Positions 50,340 through 58,876 of a stretch of 64,000 nt of DNA are shown in pieces. The notes beneath the pieces were generated by a model. It was not told the DNA's origin and searched no databases. It worked only from the letters and a program-made list of their open reading frames with translations. Position 1 is the stretch's first letter; each line of letters opens with the position of its first letter. The stretch comes from Kocuria turfanensis (GTDB lineage: Bacteria; Actinomycetota; Actinomycetes; Actinomycetales; Micrococcaceae): assembly GCF_001580365.1 (NCBI RefSeq), contig NZ_CP014482.1:62001-126000 (forward strand). Reading direction: 5' to 3'. A program made the position numbers and the translations under genes.

Positions 50340-50987
50340 GTGAACGCACGGGCGCACCGTCTTGCCCGCGGGTGGGCCGGAGCCGGGATGGCCACGGCCT
50401 TCGCCGCCGCCTCCCACGTGGCCGCCGGCGGTCAGGTCCCTCCGGTGTTGTTGGTGTTGCTGTCCCTGGCGCTGTCCGGGCCGGTGTGCATGGCTCTGGC
50501 CGGCCGGGTCCTCTCCCGCTCCTTATTGCTTACCGGCGTGCTGGTCAGCCAGGGCGTCTTCCACCTGCTCTTCACCGTCGCCGGATCCGTGACGACCGTG
50601 GTCGACGCCACCCACCACGCGGCGCTGAGCTCACCGCCCACCGGGCCGGCCCTGGTGCTCCAGGCCCAGGCTCACGCGGTGCACGGTGGCACCGGCATGC
50701 TGGTCTTCCACGTGCTGGCCGCCGCGGCCACCTACGCGTTCCTGCGCCACGGCGAAGTGGCCCTCGTGGACCTGCTCGACGCCCTGCGACTGCGCGTCCG
50801 CCGGCTGTGGCGGGTCCTGTCCGCCCCGGTCGTGGTGCACCGGCCCCGACCTGTTCCGCAGGGGCGCCCGCACGCACTGACGGATCAGTCGCTGCTGCAA
50901 CCGGTGCGCTCCTACCGCGGACCACCGACAGCTCGTCGTCGGAATCTTCCGCTCCCGACCGGGCCCGCCCGGTCGCCCGCCGGCTGA
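50340..50987 (+). CDS. Membrane protein of the copper (CopC-linked) cluster
   Basis: 215 residues from GTG 50340 (GAGAGGGGTGGAGGC upstream). About four membrane helices (VLLVLLSLALSGPVCMALAG, LLLTGVLVSQGVFHLLFTVA, GTGMLVFHVLAAAATYAFLR) with several His residues (SHVAAGG, THHAALS, AHAVHGG), then a basic tail. Similar proteins of unknown function accompany CopC and YcnI in actinobacteria. A role in copper handling is inferred from position and His placement. Confidence 0.65.
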   Translation: MNARAHRLARGWAGAGMATAFAAASHVAAGGQVPPVLLVLLSLALSGPVCMALAGRVLSRSLLLTGVLVSQGVFHLLFTVAGSVTTVVDATHHAALSSPPTGPALVLQAQAHAVHGGTGMLVFHVLAAAATYAFLRHGEVALVDLLDALRLRVRRLWRVLSAPVVVHRPRPVPQGRPHALTDQSLLQPVRSYRGPPTARRRNLPLPTGPARSPAG

Positions 50988-51127
50988 ACACCACCCCTGT
51001 TGGGGCCGGTGGTGGTCGTGGATTCGGACAGCAGACTCGACGACTCCCTCACGGCCGCCTCCGATCATCGGCTCGGCGGCCCTGTCTGACCCACTCACTC
51101 ATTGCCCCTCGAAGGGACCCCTCTGCC

Positions 51128-51739
51128 ATGCTGACCATGACTTCTGCTCTGCGCCGTACCGCCGCCACTGTGAGCGCGGTAGGCGCCCTGACCGCCCTGG
51201 GACTGGCCCCCGCCGCCGCCCATGACGAGGTGCTGAGCACCTCCCCCGAACAGGATGCGGTGCTGGAGACCGCCCCCGAACAAATCGAGCTCTCCTACAG
51301 CGGGGAGATCATGGACATCGGCCACCAGGTGCTCGTGACCGGCCCCGACGGGCAGTCCGTGACCGAGGGCCCGCTCGAGCGCGACGGTTCCCAAGTGATC
51401 CAGCCCCTGGCCGAGACCGGGTCCGAGGAAGGGACCTACCAGGTGGTCTGGCGGGTGGTCTCCAGCGACGGCCACCCCATCGAAGGCACCTACACCTACG
51501 AGGTGGGTGACAGTGTGGACATCACCACCCCGGCCCCCACCCTCAGCACCACCCCGACCGAGACCCCGACCGGTGAGGGCGCCGACAGCTCGGACAGCTC
51601 CGCCCAAGCCCAGGACGCGGCCGTACAGGAGAATTCCGGAAGCTTCTCCGGATGGGCCGTCGGCGCCACCGTGGTGGTGCTGGCCCTGGCCGTGATCGGG
51701 CTACTGGGCTTGATGTCCCGTCGCCGCCGCAAGAACTGA
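51128..51739 (+). CDS. copC: CopC-domain copper-binding protein, membrane anchored
   Basis: 203 residues. Signal peptide ending AAA-H, leaving His32 at the mature N-terminus (HDEVLSTSPEQDAVLETAP), the Cu(II) ligand position of CopC. SSDGHPIEGTYTYEV near residue 120 holds the second His. A Thr/Ser-rich linker leads to one C-terminal helix (GATVVVLALAVIGLLGLMSR). It should carry copper outside the membrane for CopD-CtaG copy 2, encoded just upstream. Confidence 0.9.
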   Translation: MLTMTSALRRTAATVSAVGALTALGLAPAAAHDEVLSTSPEQDAVLETAPEQIELSYSGEIMDIGHQVLVTGPDGQSVTEGPLERDGSQVIQPLAETGSEEGTYQVVWRVVSSDGHPIEGTYTYEVGDSVDITTPAPTLSTTPTETPTGEGADSSDSSAQAQDAAVQENSGSFSGWAVGATVVVLALAVIGLLGLMSRRRRKN

Positions 51740-51776
51740 TTCCCCCACGCCGGGCCGGCAGATGCTCTACAGCACA

Positions 51777-51814
51777 GGCCCCAGGAGTGCGGCGACAGCC
51801 GTGCTCCTGGGGCC
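51777..51814 (+). terminator. Terminator after copC
   Basis: GGCCCCAGGAG and its exact complement, with a partly paired inner stem (CGGC/GCCG), 38 bases after the stop. Confidence 0.85.
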
Positions 51815-51866
51815 GCCGCCGACCGTCCGGTCAGCCCGACGGCGCACTCTGAGGAGCACGACCGCT

Positions 51867-51983
51867 GTGAAGTTCGACCTACTCGTATCGCTGTCACCGC
51901 GCGGCGCCGCAGCTCTCCTCCCGGTGGGGCCGGGCTCCCCGCCACTCTTCTGCCAGGGCTGCCGGGCCGATGGTGGGCTCTGA
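51867..51983 (+). pseudogene. Truncated copy of the small gene that precedes SURF1
   Basis: 38 codons from a GTG: SLSPRGAAALLPVGPG..CQGCRADGG aligns with the start of the intact gene at 55408-55686 (SLSPHGSAAPPAGPD..CSRKGCGAD). It then stops at the SURF1 start. The 5' flanks of both copies share CTGAGGAGCACGACCGC. The rest of the gene, including the Trp/His-rich part, is deleted. Confidence 0.7.
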
Positions 51984-51984
51984 C

Positions 51985-53004
51985 ATGGGCACCTACCGTT
52001 TCCTACTCAGCGGCAAGTGGCTGGGCTTCTTCCTCCTCGCCTGCGCCGCCGCCGTGGTCTCGGTGTACCTGGGCGGCTGGCAGATGGACCGCAACGACCA
52101 CCTGGTCGGTGAGAACGCCAAGATCACGCAGAACTACCGCGCCGAGCCCCTGGCCGGTGCGGCCGCCGTCGAGCAGTTCGCCGCCCACGACCCTTCCCTC
52201 ACCTGGCGCCCGGTCGAGCTCACGGGCGAGTACCTGCCCCAGGACCAGGTGCTGGTCCGCAACAGGCCGCAGGACGGCCGCGTCGGCTACGAGGTCCTCG
52301 TCCCGTTCCGCACGCAGGACGGGGACGTCGTGGTCCTCGACCGCGGCTGGATCCCCACGGGCGAGGCGGCCAACGGGATGCCGGACGAGGTGCCGACCCC
52401 GCCCGCCGGCCGGGTCACGGTCACCGCCCGGCTCCAGCCCGGGGAGCCGGCCGTCAGCCGCGGCGCCCCCGCGGGCCAGATCGCCTCGATCGACCTCGAG
52501 GAGCTGCGCGAGCGCTGGGACCGGCCGAACGGGACGGCGGCCTACGGCGAGGTCTTCGCCGAGGACCCGGCCCCCGCGGCGGCCCCCGCGCCGGCTCCGG
52601 AGCCGGAGACCGACTCCGGGCCGCACCTGTCCTACTCGTTGCAGTGGTACGCGTTCGCGGCGCTGTTCTTCGTGGCCTGGGGCTACGCCGCCCGCCAGCA
52701 GGCCCGCAACGACGCCTGGGACCGCCAGTTCGCCCAGGAGATGGAGCGCCGGCTCGCACGGTTCTACGACGAGGACGGCAACTACATCGGCGAGGGCGAC
52801 GAGGAGCTCGTCGTCCGCCAGCTCGAGATGGCCGACGACATGCCCGCCCACCTCAGGTCGCTCATGCGCCCCCGGCCGCAGCGCCGGCGCTCCCGCCCCA
52901 CCTGTGAGGACGAGGAGGACGCGATGCTGGACGCCCTGGAGGCGTCGGCCGCGGACCGGAGCGGGAGCCGGGTCCCGCTCCGGTCCGCGGACGAATTGCA
53001 CTGA
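51985..53004 (+). CDS. surf1: SURF1 family cytochrome oxidase assembly protein
   Basis: 339 residues. ATG 51985 aligns with the start of the second copy (55683); ATG 51970 is also in frame. Helix 1 GFFLLACAAAVVSVYLGGWQ, then DRNDHLV, the central SURF1 domain (WRPVELTGEYLPQDQVLVRN, YEVLVPFRTQDGDVVVLDRG), and helix 2 (YSLQWYAFAALFFVAWGYAA). It helps haem a insertion in subunit I. A long charged C-terminal extension follows, and its last 15-18 residues are encoded by a perfect hairpin (52949-52990), so the original stop may have been lost. Confidence 0.92.
   Translation: MGTYRFLLSGKWLGFFLLACAAAVVSVYLGGWQMDRNDHLVGENAKITQNYRAEPLAGAAAVEQFAAHDPSLTWRPVELTGEYLPQDQVLVRNRPQDGRVGYEVLVPFRTQDGDVVVLDRGWIPTGEAANGMPDEVPTPPAGRVTVTARLQPGEPAVSRGAPAGQIASIDLEELRERWDRPNGTAAYGEVFAEDPAPAAAPAPAPEPETDSGPHLSYSLQWYAFAALFFVAWGYAARQQARNDAWDRQFAQEMERRLARFYDEDGNYIGEGDEELVVRQLEMADDMPAHLRSLMRPRPQRRRSRPTCEDEEDAMLDALEASAADRSGSRVPLRSADELH
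52949..52990 (+). terminator. 18-bp perfect hairpin inside the SURF1 3' end
   Basis: CCGCGGACCGGAGCGGGA and its exact complement around GCCGGG. It has terminator geometry but lies before the SURF1 stop codon, within the reading frame. Confidence 0.75.
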
Positions 53005-53082
53005 CCCGCAGCGTTGTTGATGCACTCCGACACGAGACGGTGGGCCGGGACGGACAGTCTCCGCTCACCGCTCACGGCCGGC

Positions 53083-53886
53083 TCAGGAACTGGCGTCCGC
53101 CCCTCTGGTGCCCTGCCGGACAGCCTTGGCCGCCAGGAGATAGGCGAGGATCCACGGTTCGACGAGGTACCGGTGGCCCAGCCGCCGCGGCTGGGTGGCC
53201 AGCCGGTAGGCCCATTCCAGGCCCAGGGGCCCGAGCCAGCGCGGAGCCGATTTCTGGATCCCGGAGTACTGGTCGATCACCCCGCCGACGGCCGCATAGA
53301 TCGCCGTGGGCAACTCCTCCCAGTGCCGGCTCAGGAACTCCTCCTGCAGCGGCATCCCCAGGCCCACGATGACGAAGTCCGGCCGGAACTCCTGGAGGGT
53401 TCCGACGATGCGGTCCTCGAGTGCGAGGTTCCACCCTTCGCCGGGCCAGCCCTCGACCGTGCGCTCGGGGTCCCCCGCACGGAGGAGAGCAACCGTGGCG
53501 GCGTTGCTTTCGGGGCTCGCGCCAATGACGGCCACGCGCCGCACGGGGGTGCTCCGGATCAGGCCGGGCAACCAATCCATGGTGCCGATACGGTGGCGCC
53601 TGGCGCTGAGCGGCCGCCCGGAGCACCACTTGGCCATTTTCAGGATGGGAAAGCCATCCGTCAGCACCACGTCGGCCTTGTCGTAGAAAGCGCGGAACGT
53701 CGGGTTGACCTCCCACGTGTAGAGACTGTGCAGATTGTGGCCGAGAATCACGGTCTTGCGCCGCTCCTCCCAGGTGGCCGCAATCCACCGGTGCAGCTCA
53801 TTGGTGTCCATCGGTGTCACCCGGATGCCGCTGACCGGGATCTCGATCTCGCCCCGCTTGTCCGTCTGAGTCTGGTACTTAAGCAT
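53083..53886 (-). CDS. WecG/TagA/CpsF-family glycosyltransferase
   Basis: 267 residues from ATG 53886 (GTGGGGGAACAC upstream); the longer frame start is unlikely. Family blocks: VILGHNLHSLYTWEVNPTFR, ADVVLTDGFPILKMAKW, VAVIGASPESNAATVALLRA, FVIVGLGMPLQEEFLSRHWE and AVGGVIDQYSGIQKSAPRWL. Transfers a ManNAc-type sugar to a lipid-linked acceptor in wall polymer synthesis. The C-terminal EWAYRLATQPRRLGHRYLVE is the membrane-contact helix. It stands alone, facing SURF1. Confidence 0.9.
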   Translation of the reverse strand: MLKYQTQTDKRGEIEIPVSGIRVTPMDTNELHRWIAATWEERRKTVILGHNLHSLYTWEVNPTFRAFYDKADVVLTDGFPILKMAKWCSGRPLSARRHRIGTMDWLPGLIRSTPVRRVAVIGASPESNAATVALLRAGDPERTVEGWPGEGWNLALEDRIVGTLQEFRPDFVIVGLGMPLQEEFLSRHWEELPTAIYAAVGGVIDQYSGIQKSAPRWLGPLGLEWAYRLATQPRRLGHRYLVEPWILAYLLAAKAVRQGTRGADASS

Positions 53887-54170
53887 GTGTTCCCCCACTG
53901 GCTCGGCAGTTGCTGCCTCATCGATTGTTGGTCGGCACGTTCGCCCACCGCCGTGGGACTCCCAGATCCTGATTGGCGCATGGGACACGATCCCGTGGGC
54001 GCAGCATTCGGGGACACCAGCCCGTATTCCCCCGAATACCCGCCAACATTCACGTTAGCAACGACGGGCCTCCCGGTGTGCCCCCACTTCCGGGTTGCGC
54101 CGTCCCCCAATATGTACCTATTTGCATTGATATGCCTCCGTGCATCCAGCGAGGTTGCGCCCTGCAGAGT

Positions 54171-54234
54171 GGATGCTCTATTGGCGTCAAGGCGCTGTGA
54201 GGTCGCGTTGGGCGGTCTCGTCGAGCCAGTGCTG
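54171..54234 (-). repeat. Copy B of the dispersed 64-base repeat (inverted relative to copy A)
   Basis: On the minus strand it begins CAGCACTGGCTCGACGAGAC, identical to copy A, and ends TTGACGCCAATAGAGCATCC, one base shorter than A. The middle 25 bases differ. Confidence 0.6.
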
Positions 54235-54428
54235 ACAGCGCTGGAGGAGCATGACGGTGAAAACCATCAAACCCATCGTGGTAGACGTATCCACGTCTCT
54301 CCCACCCAGGTGCAGTACCCCTTGCCCTGCTCGCCTGCTCCACAGGGCCTCGGCGAAGCCCAACCGCTAATCCACCACATGTAAGGCAGTGGGTGTTGTG
54401 TCCTGGATGCGCAACCCCGCCGGGGACA

Positions 54429-54462
54429 GCTGAGGGCCCTGCCAGACACAAGGCCCCTCAGC
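54429..54462. terminator. Hairpin GCTGAGGGCC / GGCCCCTCAGC
   Basis: A 10-base stem with one bulged base, just beyond the decayed transporter gene. Confidence 0.55.
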
Positions 54463-54505
54463 GTTGCGTGGTGATCGTGACCAGCGTGGTGGAACGGGAT
54501 GTCGA

Positions 54506-54906
54506 TCAGTCCTCGTCCTCGTCCTCGTCGTCGCTCTCGACAAGCTCGCCCCGGACTCCTTGCCCTCGGGGAGGGCGAAGGCGAAGAGGATAAGCCCGGC
54601 CACCGGGTCTACCCACGCCGCGCCGGTCAGCGGGAAGAGGATCAGCCCAGTCAGAGTGGAGACGGACAGCAGCGCGCAAATCCCGGTCTCGGCGGCACCA
54701 GCCAGGATCAGGTCGTCCCCCAGGGCCGTGCCGGCCTTCTTCTTGACCGCGACCAGCACCGGCATGATGACCAGCGAGAGCACCGGGATGATGATGCTCA
54801 CCGGAGAGGGGTCGGGGGTCTTGCCCTCGGATTGCCAATTGAGGGCCCGCGAGCCAGTCTCGGATCCGTCGGATTCTTCGGTCCGGGCTACGTCGCTTCT
54901 CCACAT
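54506..54906 (-). pseudogene. Truncated, frameshifted cation transporter (CDF-like)
   Basis: The visible part SPVSIIIPVLSLVIMPVLVA, KKKAGTALGDDLILAGAAET, then WVDPVAGLILFAFALPEGKE is the C-terminal membrane half of a CDF-like cation transporter, with the DPVAG motif. The N-terminal helices are absent. Near the end a frame change is needed to reach the natural acidic tail (GELVESDDEDEDED and stop at 54506); without it the frame runs on to 54367. A CTC/GTC trinucleotide tract encodes the Glu/Asp run. Confidence 0.65.
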
Positions 54907-55407
54907 TATCGACGGGTGCCCCAGCCTAAGGGGAGCAAAGACTGGGGCACCCTAACGCCCGTGCACGGGGTGATGAGAACGGGGTGTTCTCACTCGCAAA
55001 CTATGCCCTCACCGGTCCGGAAGAACAGCCCGTACAGCTACCAGAGGGCAAGTTATGGGGAATCTTCACGCCATCTTGAGGAAAACTATACAAACGACTT
55101 CGAAGTCAAAGCGGGAATCCTACGCTGAGCAGGGGCCACACTGCCGTGGGTGTCCTGATGACGGGGGGTCACTTCACCCCGTGTTGGCGGGTGAGTCCAT
55201 CACCGGTCACGGCGACGACGGAAAGACACCGCAACGAGAGCCCCGCAGACCGCGACATCAGGCCCTGGGAGCACGGTTGCTCCCAGCGGGAACCCGGCTT
55301 CCTCCGCTACTGTCGAGGACGACACCTCCCGGCGCCGCGGCGCGGCCTGAGCCTGACGCGGGGCTGTCCGGTGAGCCTGCCCGAGTACCCTGAGGAGCAC
55401 GACCGCC
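54907..55407. other. Intergenic region with a possible orphan C-terminal fragment
   Basis: From about 54937 to 55077 one plus-strand frame reads DENGVFSLANYALTGPEEQP then VQLPEGKLWGIFTPS and stop, which looks like the tail of a real protein, but no start or domain is visible. The rest resembles the promoter area before the second SURF1 module. Confidence 0.35.
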
Positions 55408-55686
55408 GTGGAGACCGACCGGCTCAGATCGCTGTCCCCGCACGGATCCGCGGCACCACCGGCCGGACCCGACAACTTGCAGTGCTCCCGCAAGGGCTGC
55501 GGCGCGGACGCTGCGTGGCGGATCCGCTGGAACAACCCGCGCATCCACACCCCACACCACCGCAAGAGCTGGCTGGCGTGCCCCGACCACCGCGAGAACC
55601 TCGAGAGGTTCCTCCGCGCCCAGGGCTTCTGGAAGGACACCGTCCCGCTCGGCCAAGGCGGGCCCGCCGGGCAGGACCGACCGTGA
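55408..55686 (+). CDS. Small Cys/His/Trp protein that precedes SURF1
   Basis: 92 residues from GTG 55408. CSRKGCGADAAWRIRWNNPR, then IHTPHHRKSWLACPDHRENL with ERFLRAQGFWKDTVP: two Cys in the first block and a Cys-x2-His in the second suggest a small metal-binding (zinc-ribbon-like) domain. A gene of this kind normally sits directly before surf1 in actinobacteria. Its TGA overlaps the GTG of the SURF1 remnant. Function unknown; a part in oxidase assembly is inferred from the pairing. Confidence 0.75.
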   Translation: METDRLRSLSPHGSAAPPAGPDNLQCSRKGCGADAAWRIRWNNPRIHTPHHRKSWLACPDHRENLERFLRAQGFWKDTVPLGQGGPAGQDRP

Positions 55687-55811
55687 GCGACGACCGGTTC
55701 CAGCTCAGCGGGAAATGGCTCGACTTCTCTCTGTGGGCCGGCGCCGCCGCGGCGGTCTCCGTGGACCTGGCCGACTGGCAGATGGACCGCAACGACCACC
55801 CCCTCGGGTAG
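55683..55811 (+). pseudogene. N-terminal remnant of a second SURF1
   Basis: 42 codons: FQLSGKWLDFSLWAGAAAAV then DWQMDRNDHPLG and stop, aligning with the start of the intact SURF1 (FLLSGKWLGFFLLACAAAVV, GWQMDRNDHLVG). The frame ends with TAG at 55809 and the remaining 300 codons are gone. Confidence 0.85.
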
Positions 55812-55821
55812 GAGGCGGTCA

Positions 55822-55926
55822 TTTCGCAAGGGCATGGCAGGCGTCGCCACGGCGAGGCGGATATCTTGTTGGCGTCTCGAGCGGCCGATGCCGTTGCCCG
55901 CTCGCCCCGCCGGTTGGAGGCCCCCT
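55822..55926 (+). promoter_or_regulatory. Conserved 5' leader of the small secreted protein (copy 2)
   Basis: Matches 29377-29483 along its length (TTTCGCA, CCACGGC, AGGCGGATATCTTGTTGGCG, GGCCGATGCCGTTGCCC), starting 10 bases after the SURF1 remnant stop. Confidence 0.5.
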
Positions 55927-56091
55927 GTGAAGCGCACCAGCACCGCCCTCGTCCTGGGGTGCGCCCTGGTCCTGCCCGGATATACCGGCAGTATCGAGGA
56001 AGCAGCAGACGAAGCATCCTCCGGATTTCCCGTTGCCGCAAACGGAATCAACGTCTTGGAGGCGGCCGTGTCGATGCCGTCTGAACACTGA
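55927..56091 (+). CDS. Small secreted protein, copy 2
   Basis: 54 residues from GTG 55927, with GGAGG upstream. VKRTSTALVLGCALVLPGYT then GSIEEAADEASSGFPVAANG. It shares the signal-like core and GSIEEAA with the copy at 29484-29687, and like it has Tyr where a lipobox Cys would be expected. The C-terminus is short (EAAVSMPSEH). Function unknown. Confidence 0.6.
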   Translation: MKRTSTALVLGCALVLPGYTGSIEEAADEASSGFPVAANGINVLEAAVSMPSEH

Positions 56092-56571
56092 CCCCCGGGC
56101 GTGCCCCTAAGGCCATGCAGTCGAATCACCTGCCGGCGAACACATCGATTCCTGTCCTGCCCTTGAGCGTGCCCGTTCTTCCTCTACACGCTGAAGGCAT
56201 GAAGATTCGATGAAGAAATGTGCTTCGTTCGGATGGCGGATGGCGGATTACGGCAGATATGAGTGCGCGCTGAATTTATCCTCCCGATATTCTCCGAAGC
56301 CACCGCCCGAGAGCCTCGATCGCTTTTCTTACCCTACGCGCGTAAACCGCCCACCGCAGCCACCGGCGGTCTCCCAGTGCTGACAGGCCGCCGCAGGCGT
56401 GCCGAGGGTGTGCATCTTCGGGCCCACCAGGGACTCTCCCCGGCCACGCCCCCGCTAACGGTGAACACCCTGACGTTCCCGCTCGAAACGAAGCTCCGCT
56501 GGGTCGGGAACACGGTGCTGAGCACCCTCGGCAACCAAGGCGACCACCCGATCAGCGGCCGTGACCAAAAC

Positions 56572-56600
56572 GTGACATTAGGGGGTGGGCCCTGTATCGT
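56572..56600 (+). promoter_or_regulatory. Promoter of the second ydaO-NlpC/P60 unit
   Basis: GTGACA and TATCGT separated by 17 bases, about 40 bases before the riboswitch. The bases 56092-56571 show no gene. Confidence 0.5.
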
Positions 56601-56640
56601 CCTCCGCGTGCCGAGAGCTGATCTTCTTGGCGCCCCCGTG

Positions 56641-56817
56641 GCACATCGCCGAGTTCTGCCGGTGCCCGGGGTTCCTGAAGAGAAATCGCTTGGCAGAAGC
56701 GGGGGAACCATTACCGGTCCCGGTGTACCGGGGCCTTGGGGTTAAGCCGTGCAGAGCGCGTGCGTTCTGCGGCCGGGTGTCTCCCACCCGCATCCGACAG
56801 CTCACCTCGTAGGCAAA
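56641..56817 (+). promoter_or_regulatory. ydaO/yuaA c-di-AMP riboswitch (copy 2)
   Basis: Blocks GCAGAAGCGGGGGAACC, TTGGGGTTAAGCC, CCGGGTGTCTCCCACCCG and CAGCTCACCTCGTAGGC match copy 1 and the ydaO consensus. The paired regions between them differ while keeping hairpins. The ribosome binding site GGGAGGA follows at once. Confidence 0.92.
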
Positions 56818-56832
56818 GGGAGGAATCCACCC

Positions 56833-57492
56833 ATGTCGCTTTTCACGCAGAACACTGCCCGCCACCGCGCCGAGACCTCCTCGCGCGCCGTGCGCACCAC
56901 CACCGTCGTCGCCGCCGCCGGCGCAGCACTGGTGGGCTCCATCGCTCCGGCCCAGGCCTACGCCGAGATCCCCGCCGCCTCCGGGTCCTCCTATGCGGCT
57001 CCGGCCTCGGCGATGGCCGATCTGGCCTCCTACACCTACCAGGCCCCGGTCGCCGCGCAGCCCGCCGCCCCCGCCGACCAGGCCCCGGCCCCGCAGCAGA
57101 GCGCCGCCACCTCGAGCGTGAGCCCGCAGTCCACCGCCACCACCGAACTCGCCCCGGCCGCCGGCGGCATCGTGGGCACGGCCATGCAGGGTGTGGGCAC
57201 CGGCTACGTCTGGGGCGGGACCTCCTTCGGGGCCTGGGACTGCTCCGGATTCACCGGCTGGGTCTACGCCCAGAACGGCATCGACATCCCCCGCACCAGC
57301 TCCCAGCAGATCGCCGCGGCCACCCCGACCGCCACCCCGCAGCCCGGTGACCTGGTGTCCCAGAACGGTGGCAACCACATCGGCATCTACATCGGTGGCG
57401 GCAAGATGGTCTCTGCGTTGAACCCGACCCAGGGCACCTTCGTCCACTCCGTCAACGCCATGCCCGTCGACGGGTACTACACCTACCGCTGA
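56833..57492 (+). CDS. Secreted NlpC/P60 peptidoglycan hydrolase (copy 2)
   Basis: 219 residues, ATG 56833. Signal peptide to AQA, a longer Ala/Pro/Gln linker (residues 48-110), then the NlpC/P60 domain with C137 (AWDCSGFTGW) and H182 (GGNHIGIYIGGG). The domain is nearly identical to copy 1 at 37459-38076; the linkers differ. c-di-AMP control through the riboswitch just upstream is expected. Both copies are intact. Confidence 0.93.
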   Translation: MSLFTQNTARHRAETSSRAVRTTTVVAAAGAALVGSIAPAQAYAEIPAASGSSYAAPASAMADLASYTYQAPVAAQPAAPADQAPAPQQSAATSSVSPQSTATTELAPAAGGIVGTAMQGVGTGYVWGGTSFGAWDCSGFTGWVYAQNGIDIPRTSSQQIAAATPTATPQPGDLVSQNGGNHIGIYIGGGKMVSALNPTQGTFVHSVNAMPVDGYYTYR

Positions 57493-57502
57493 GCCGGACT
57501 CG

Positions 57503-57535
57503 CTGCTGCGGTGCCCCACATGGTCACCGCAGCAG
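57503..57535 (+). terminator. Terminator after NlpC/P60 copy 2
   Basis: CTGCTGCGGTG and its exact complement around an 11-base loop, 10 bases after the stop. Confidence 0.8.
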
Positions 57536-57822
57536 ATCCCCGGACCGCTCTCACCCGGGGCCGGACCGCCTCTACCTCACGCGCACCTGCTGCGCCCTTC
57601 ACCTGCTGCGGGAGTGCTCCTCTCCGAAAGCACCCCCGTCGGACATCGGTCGTTTCGGTGACACCGTCCGGGATCAGGCCTGCACTGGGGCGGTGAGTGA
57701 TGCGCTGGGCGCGGCCTGAACCAGTTTCCGCGGCTAACCGGCCGACCACTTGAGTCCGGCGCCCGCGTCTCCACCGTCCAGACCCAGACCGATGTCCTCG
57801 TCGACTGCTCCCCGGGGGCGCC

Positions 57823-57939
57823 CACATCGGGGTCCATCCCGGCGGCGGCGAGGCCGTGCACGGCGGCCGGAACGGCCACCAGGCGGTCCTCGACAGCGTC
57901 AACGTCGGCTCCGGGCCGGTCCAGGTTTGCCTACGCTGA
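57823..57939 (+). pseudogene. C-terminal remnant of a third NlpC/P60 protein
   Basis: HIGVHPGGGEAVHGGRNGHQ then AVLDSVNVGSGPVQVCLR and stop resembles the catalytic-His end of NlpC/P60 domains (HIGIY.GGG). A frame shift separates it from the preceding coding-like piece (VSTVQTQTDVLVDCSPG) in another frame. No catalytic Cys block is found. The remaining bases 57536-57822 and 57940-58228 show no gene. Confidence 0.5.
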
Positions 57940-58228
57940 GCCGGTTCAGGCATCACATACTCCGGGTGCGTCCTCTTTGAACGACCAGCAAGGAGTGCGC
58001 ACCCGGTCCTCACATCCCGCCCCAGGCCTGGATCTTCTGCGTCGTCGCCGTTAGCCACCGAGGACGCGCCTCTCCTGCGCTCGAGGATGCACACTCGCCG
58101 ACATGTCCAGGAGTGGATGGTGGACGATCTTCCGAAGAAGGCCTTGCAGGAAAGGCTCAGCGCAGTGAGCTACTGTCCTGCCCGTTCATGAGGAGCAAGA
58201 CCCTTTTTGGGCCTTTCAAGGAGGACGC

Positions 58229-58876
58229 ATGGCTGGCGGTACGGACCCGGAGCGGGCGCGGCAGCAACGTGCTGCGCTGCTGGATCAGCACTGGGCGGCC
58301 GATGCCCGGGCCACCCGCAGGCGGCGGCTCCTGGCGGGCGCGGGCGCGGTGACGGCTGTCGCGGCGGTCGGGGCCCTGGTGACGGTGGCGGTGATCAACG
58401 ATCCCCCGCCCCAGGCGCGGGAGGACATCGAGATCGCCGGGCTGCAGACCTACGAGGGCCTCGGCAACTCCCACGTGGAGACCGCGGTGGACTACGAGCA
58501 GTCCCCCCCGGTGGGCGGGGACCACGCCAGTGACTGGCTCAACTGCGGGGTCTACACCGAGCCGGTGCCCGAGGAGAACGCCGTGCACGCCTTGGAGCAC
58601 GGGGCCGTGTGGGCCGCCTACGACCCCTCCGCCCTGTCCGAGGACCAGGTGGCTGAGTTACGCCAGGCCGTCCCGGACACCTACGTGGTGCTCTCCCCCT
58701 ACGAGGACCTGGGCGCCCCCATCATGATCTCGGCGTGGGGGGCTCAGGTCGCCCTGGACTCCCCGGAAGATGAGCGCCTGGAGCAGTTCGTGACCAAGTA
58801 CTGGCAGTCCCCCGACGCCCCGGAGCCCGGGGCATCCTGCACCGGCGGCATCGATGCCCCCAGCCGGGTCGCATGA
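58229..58876 (+). CDS. DUF3105 membrane-anchored protein
   Basis: 215 residues, ATG 58229 after GGAGGACGC. One helix near residues 33-55, then the DUF3105 domain: VETAVDYEQSPPVGGDHASD, WLNCGVYTEPVPEENAVHAL then EHGAVWAAYDP, with conserved His and Cys. In actinobacteria it is commonly coupled with DUF305, as here (ATGA overlap). Function unknown; conserved His/Cys and neighbours suggest copper handling outside the membrane. Confidence 0.88.
   Translation: MAGGTDPERARQQRAALLDQHWAADARATRRRRLLAGAGAVTAVAAVGALVTVAVINDPPPQAREDIEIAGLQTYEGLGNSHVETAVDYEQSPPVGGDHASDWLNCGVYTEPVPEENAVHALEHGAVWAAYDPSALSEDQVAELRQAVPDTYVVLSPYEDLGAPIMISAWGAQVALDSPEDERLEQFVTKYWQSPDAPEPGASCTGGIDAPSRVA

Larger units (their letters stand above)
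53887..54505. other. Intergenic region upstream of the glycosyltransferase
   Basis: No intact gene. Contains the inverted repeat copy B (54171-54234) with a short upstream frame on the minus strand (MVFTVMLLQRCQHWLDETAQ then RDLTAP and stop) that may be the tail of a lost transposase, and a terminator-like hairpin at 54429-54462. Confidence 0.45.

Noticed and set aside
47302..50349. 1015-codon minus-strand frame opposite CopD-CtaG copy 2
   Set aside because: Low-complexity Gly/Gln/His/Arg composition typical of a shadow frame; the plus-strand membrane protein is well supported.
53887..54505. Complete insertion sequence around repeat copy B
   Set aside because: Only a short tail-like frame and one end-like sequence are present; no transposase core or second terminal repeat nearby.
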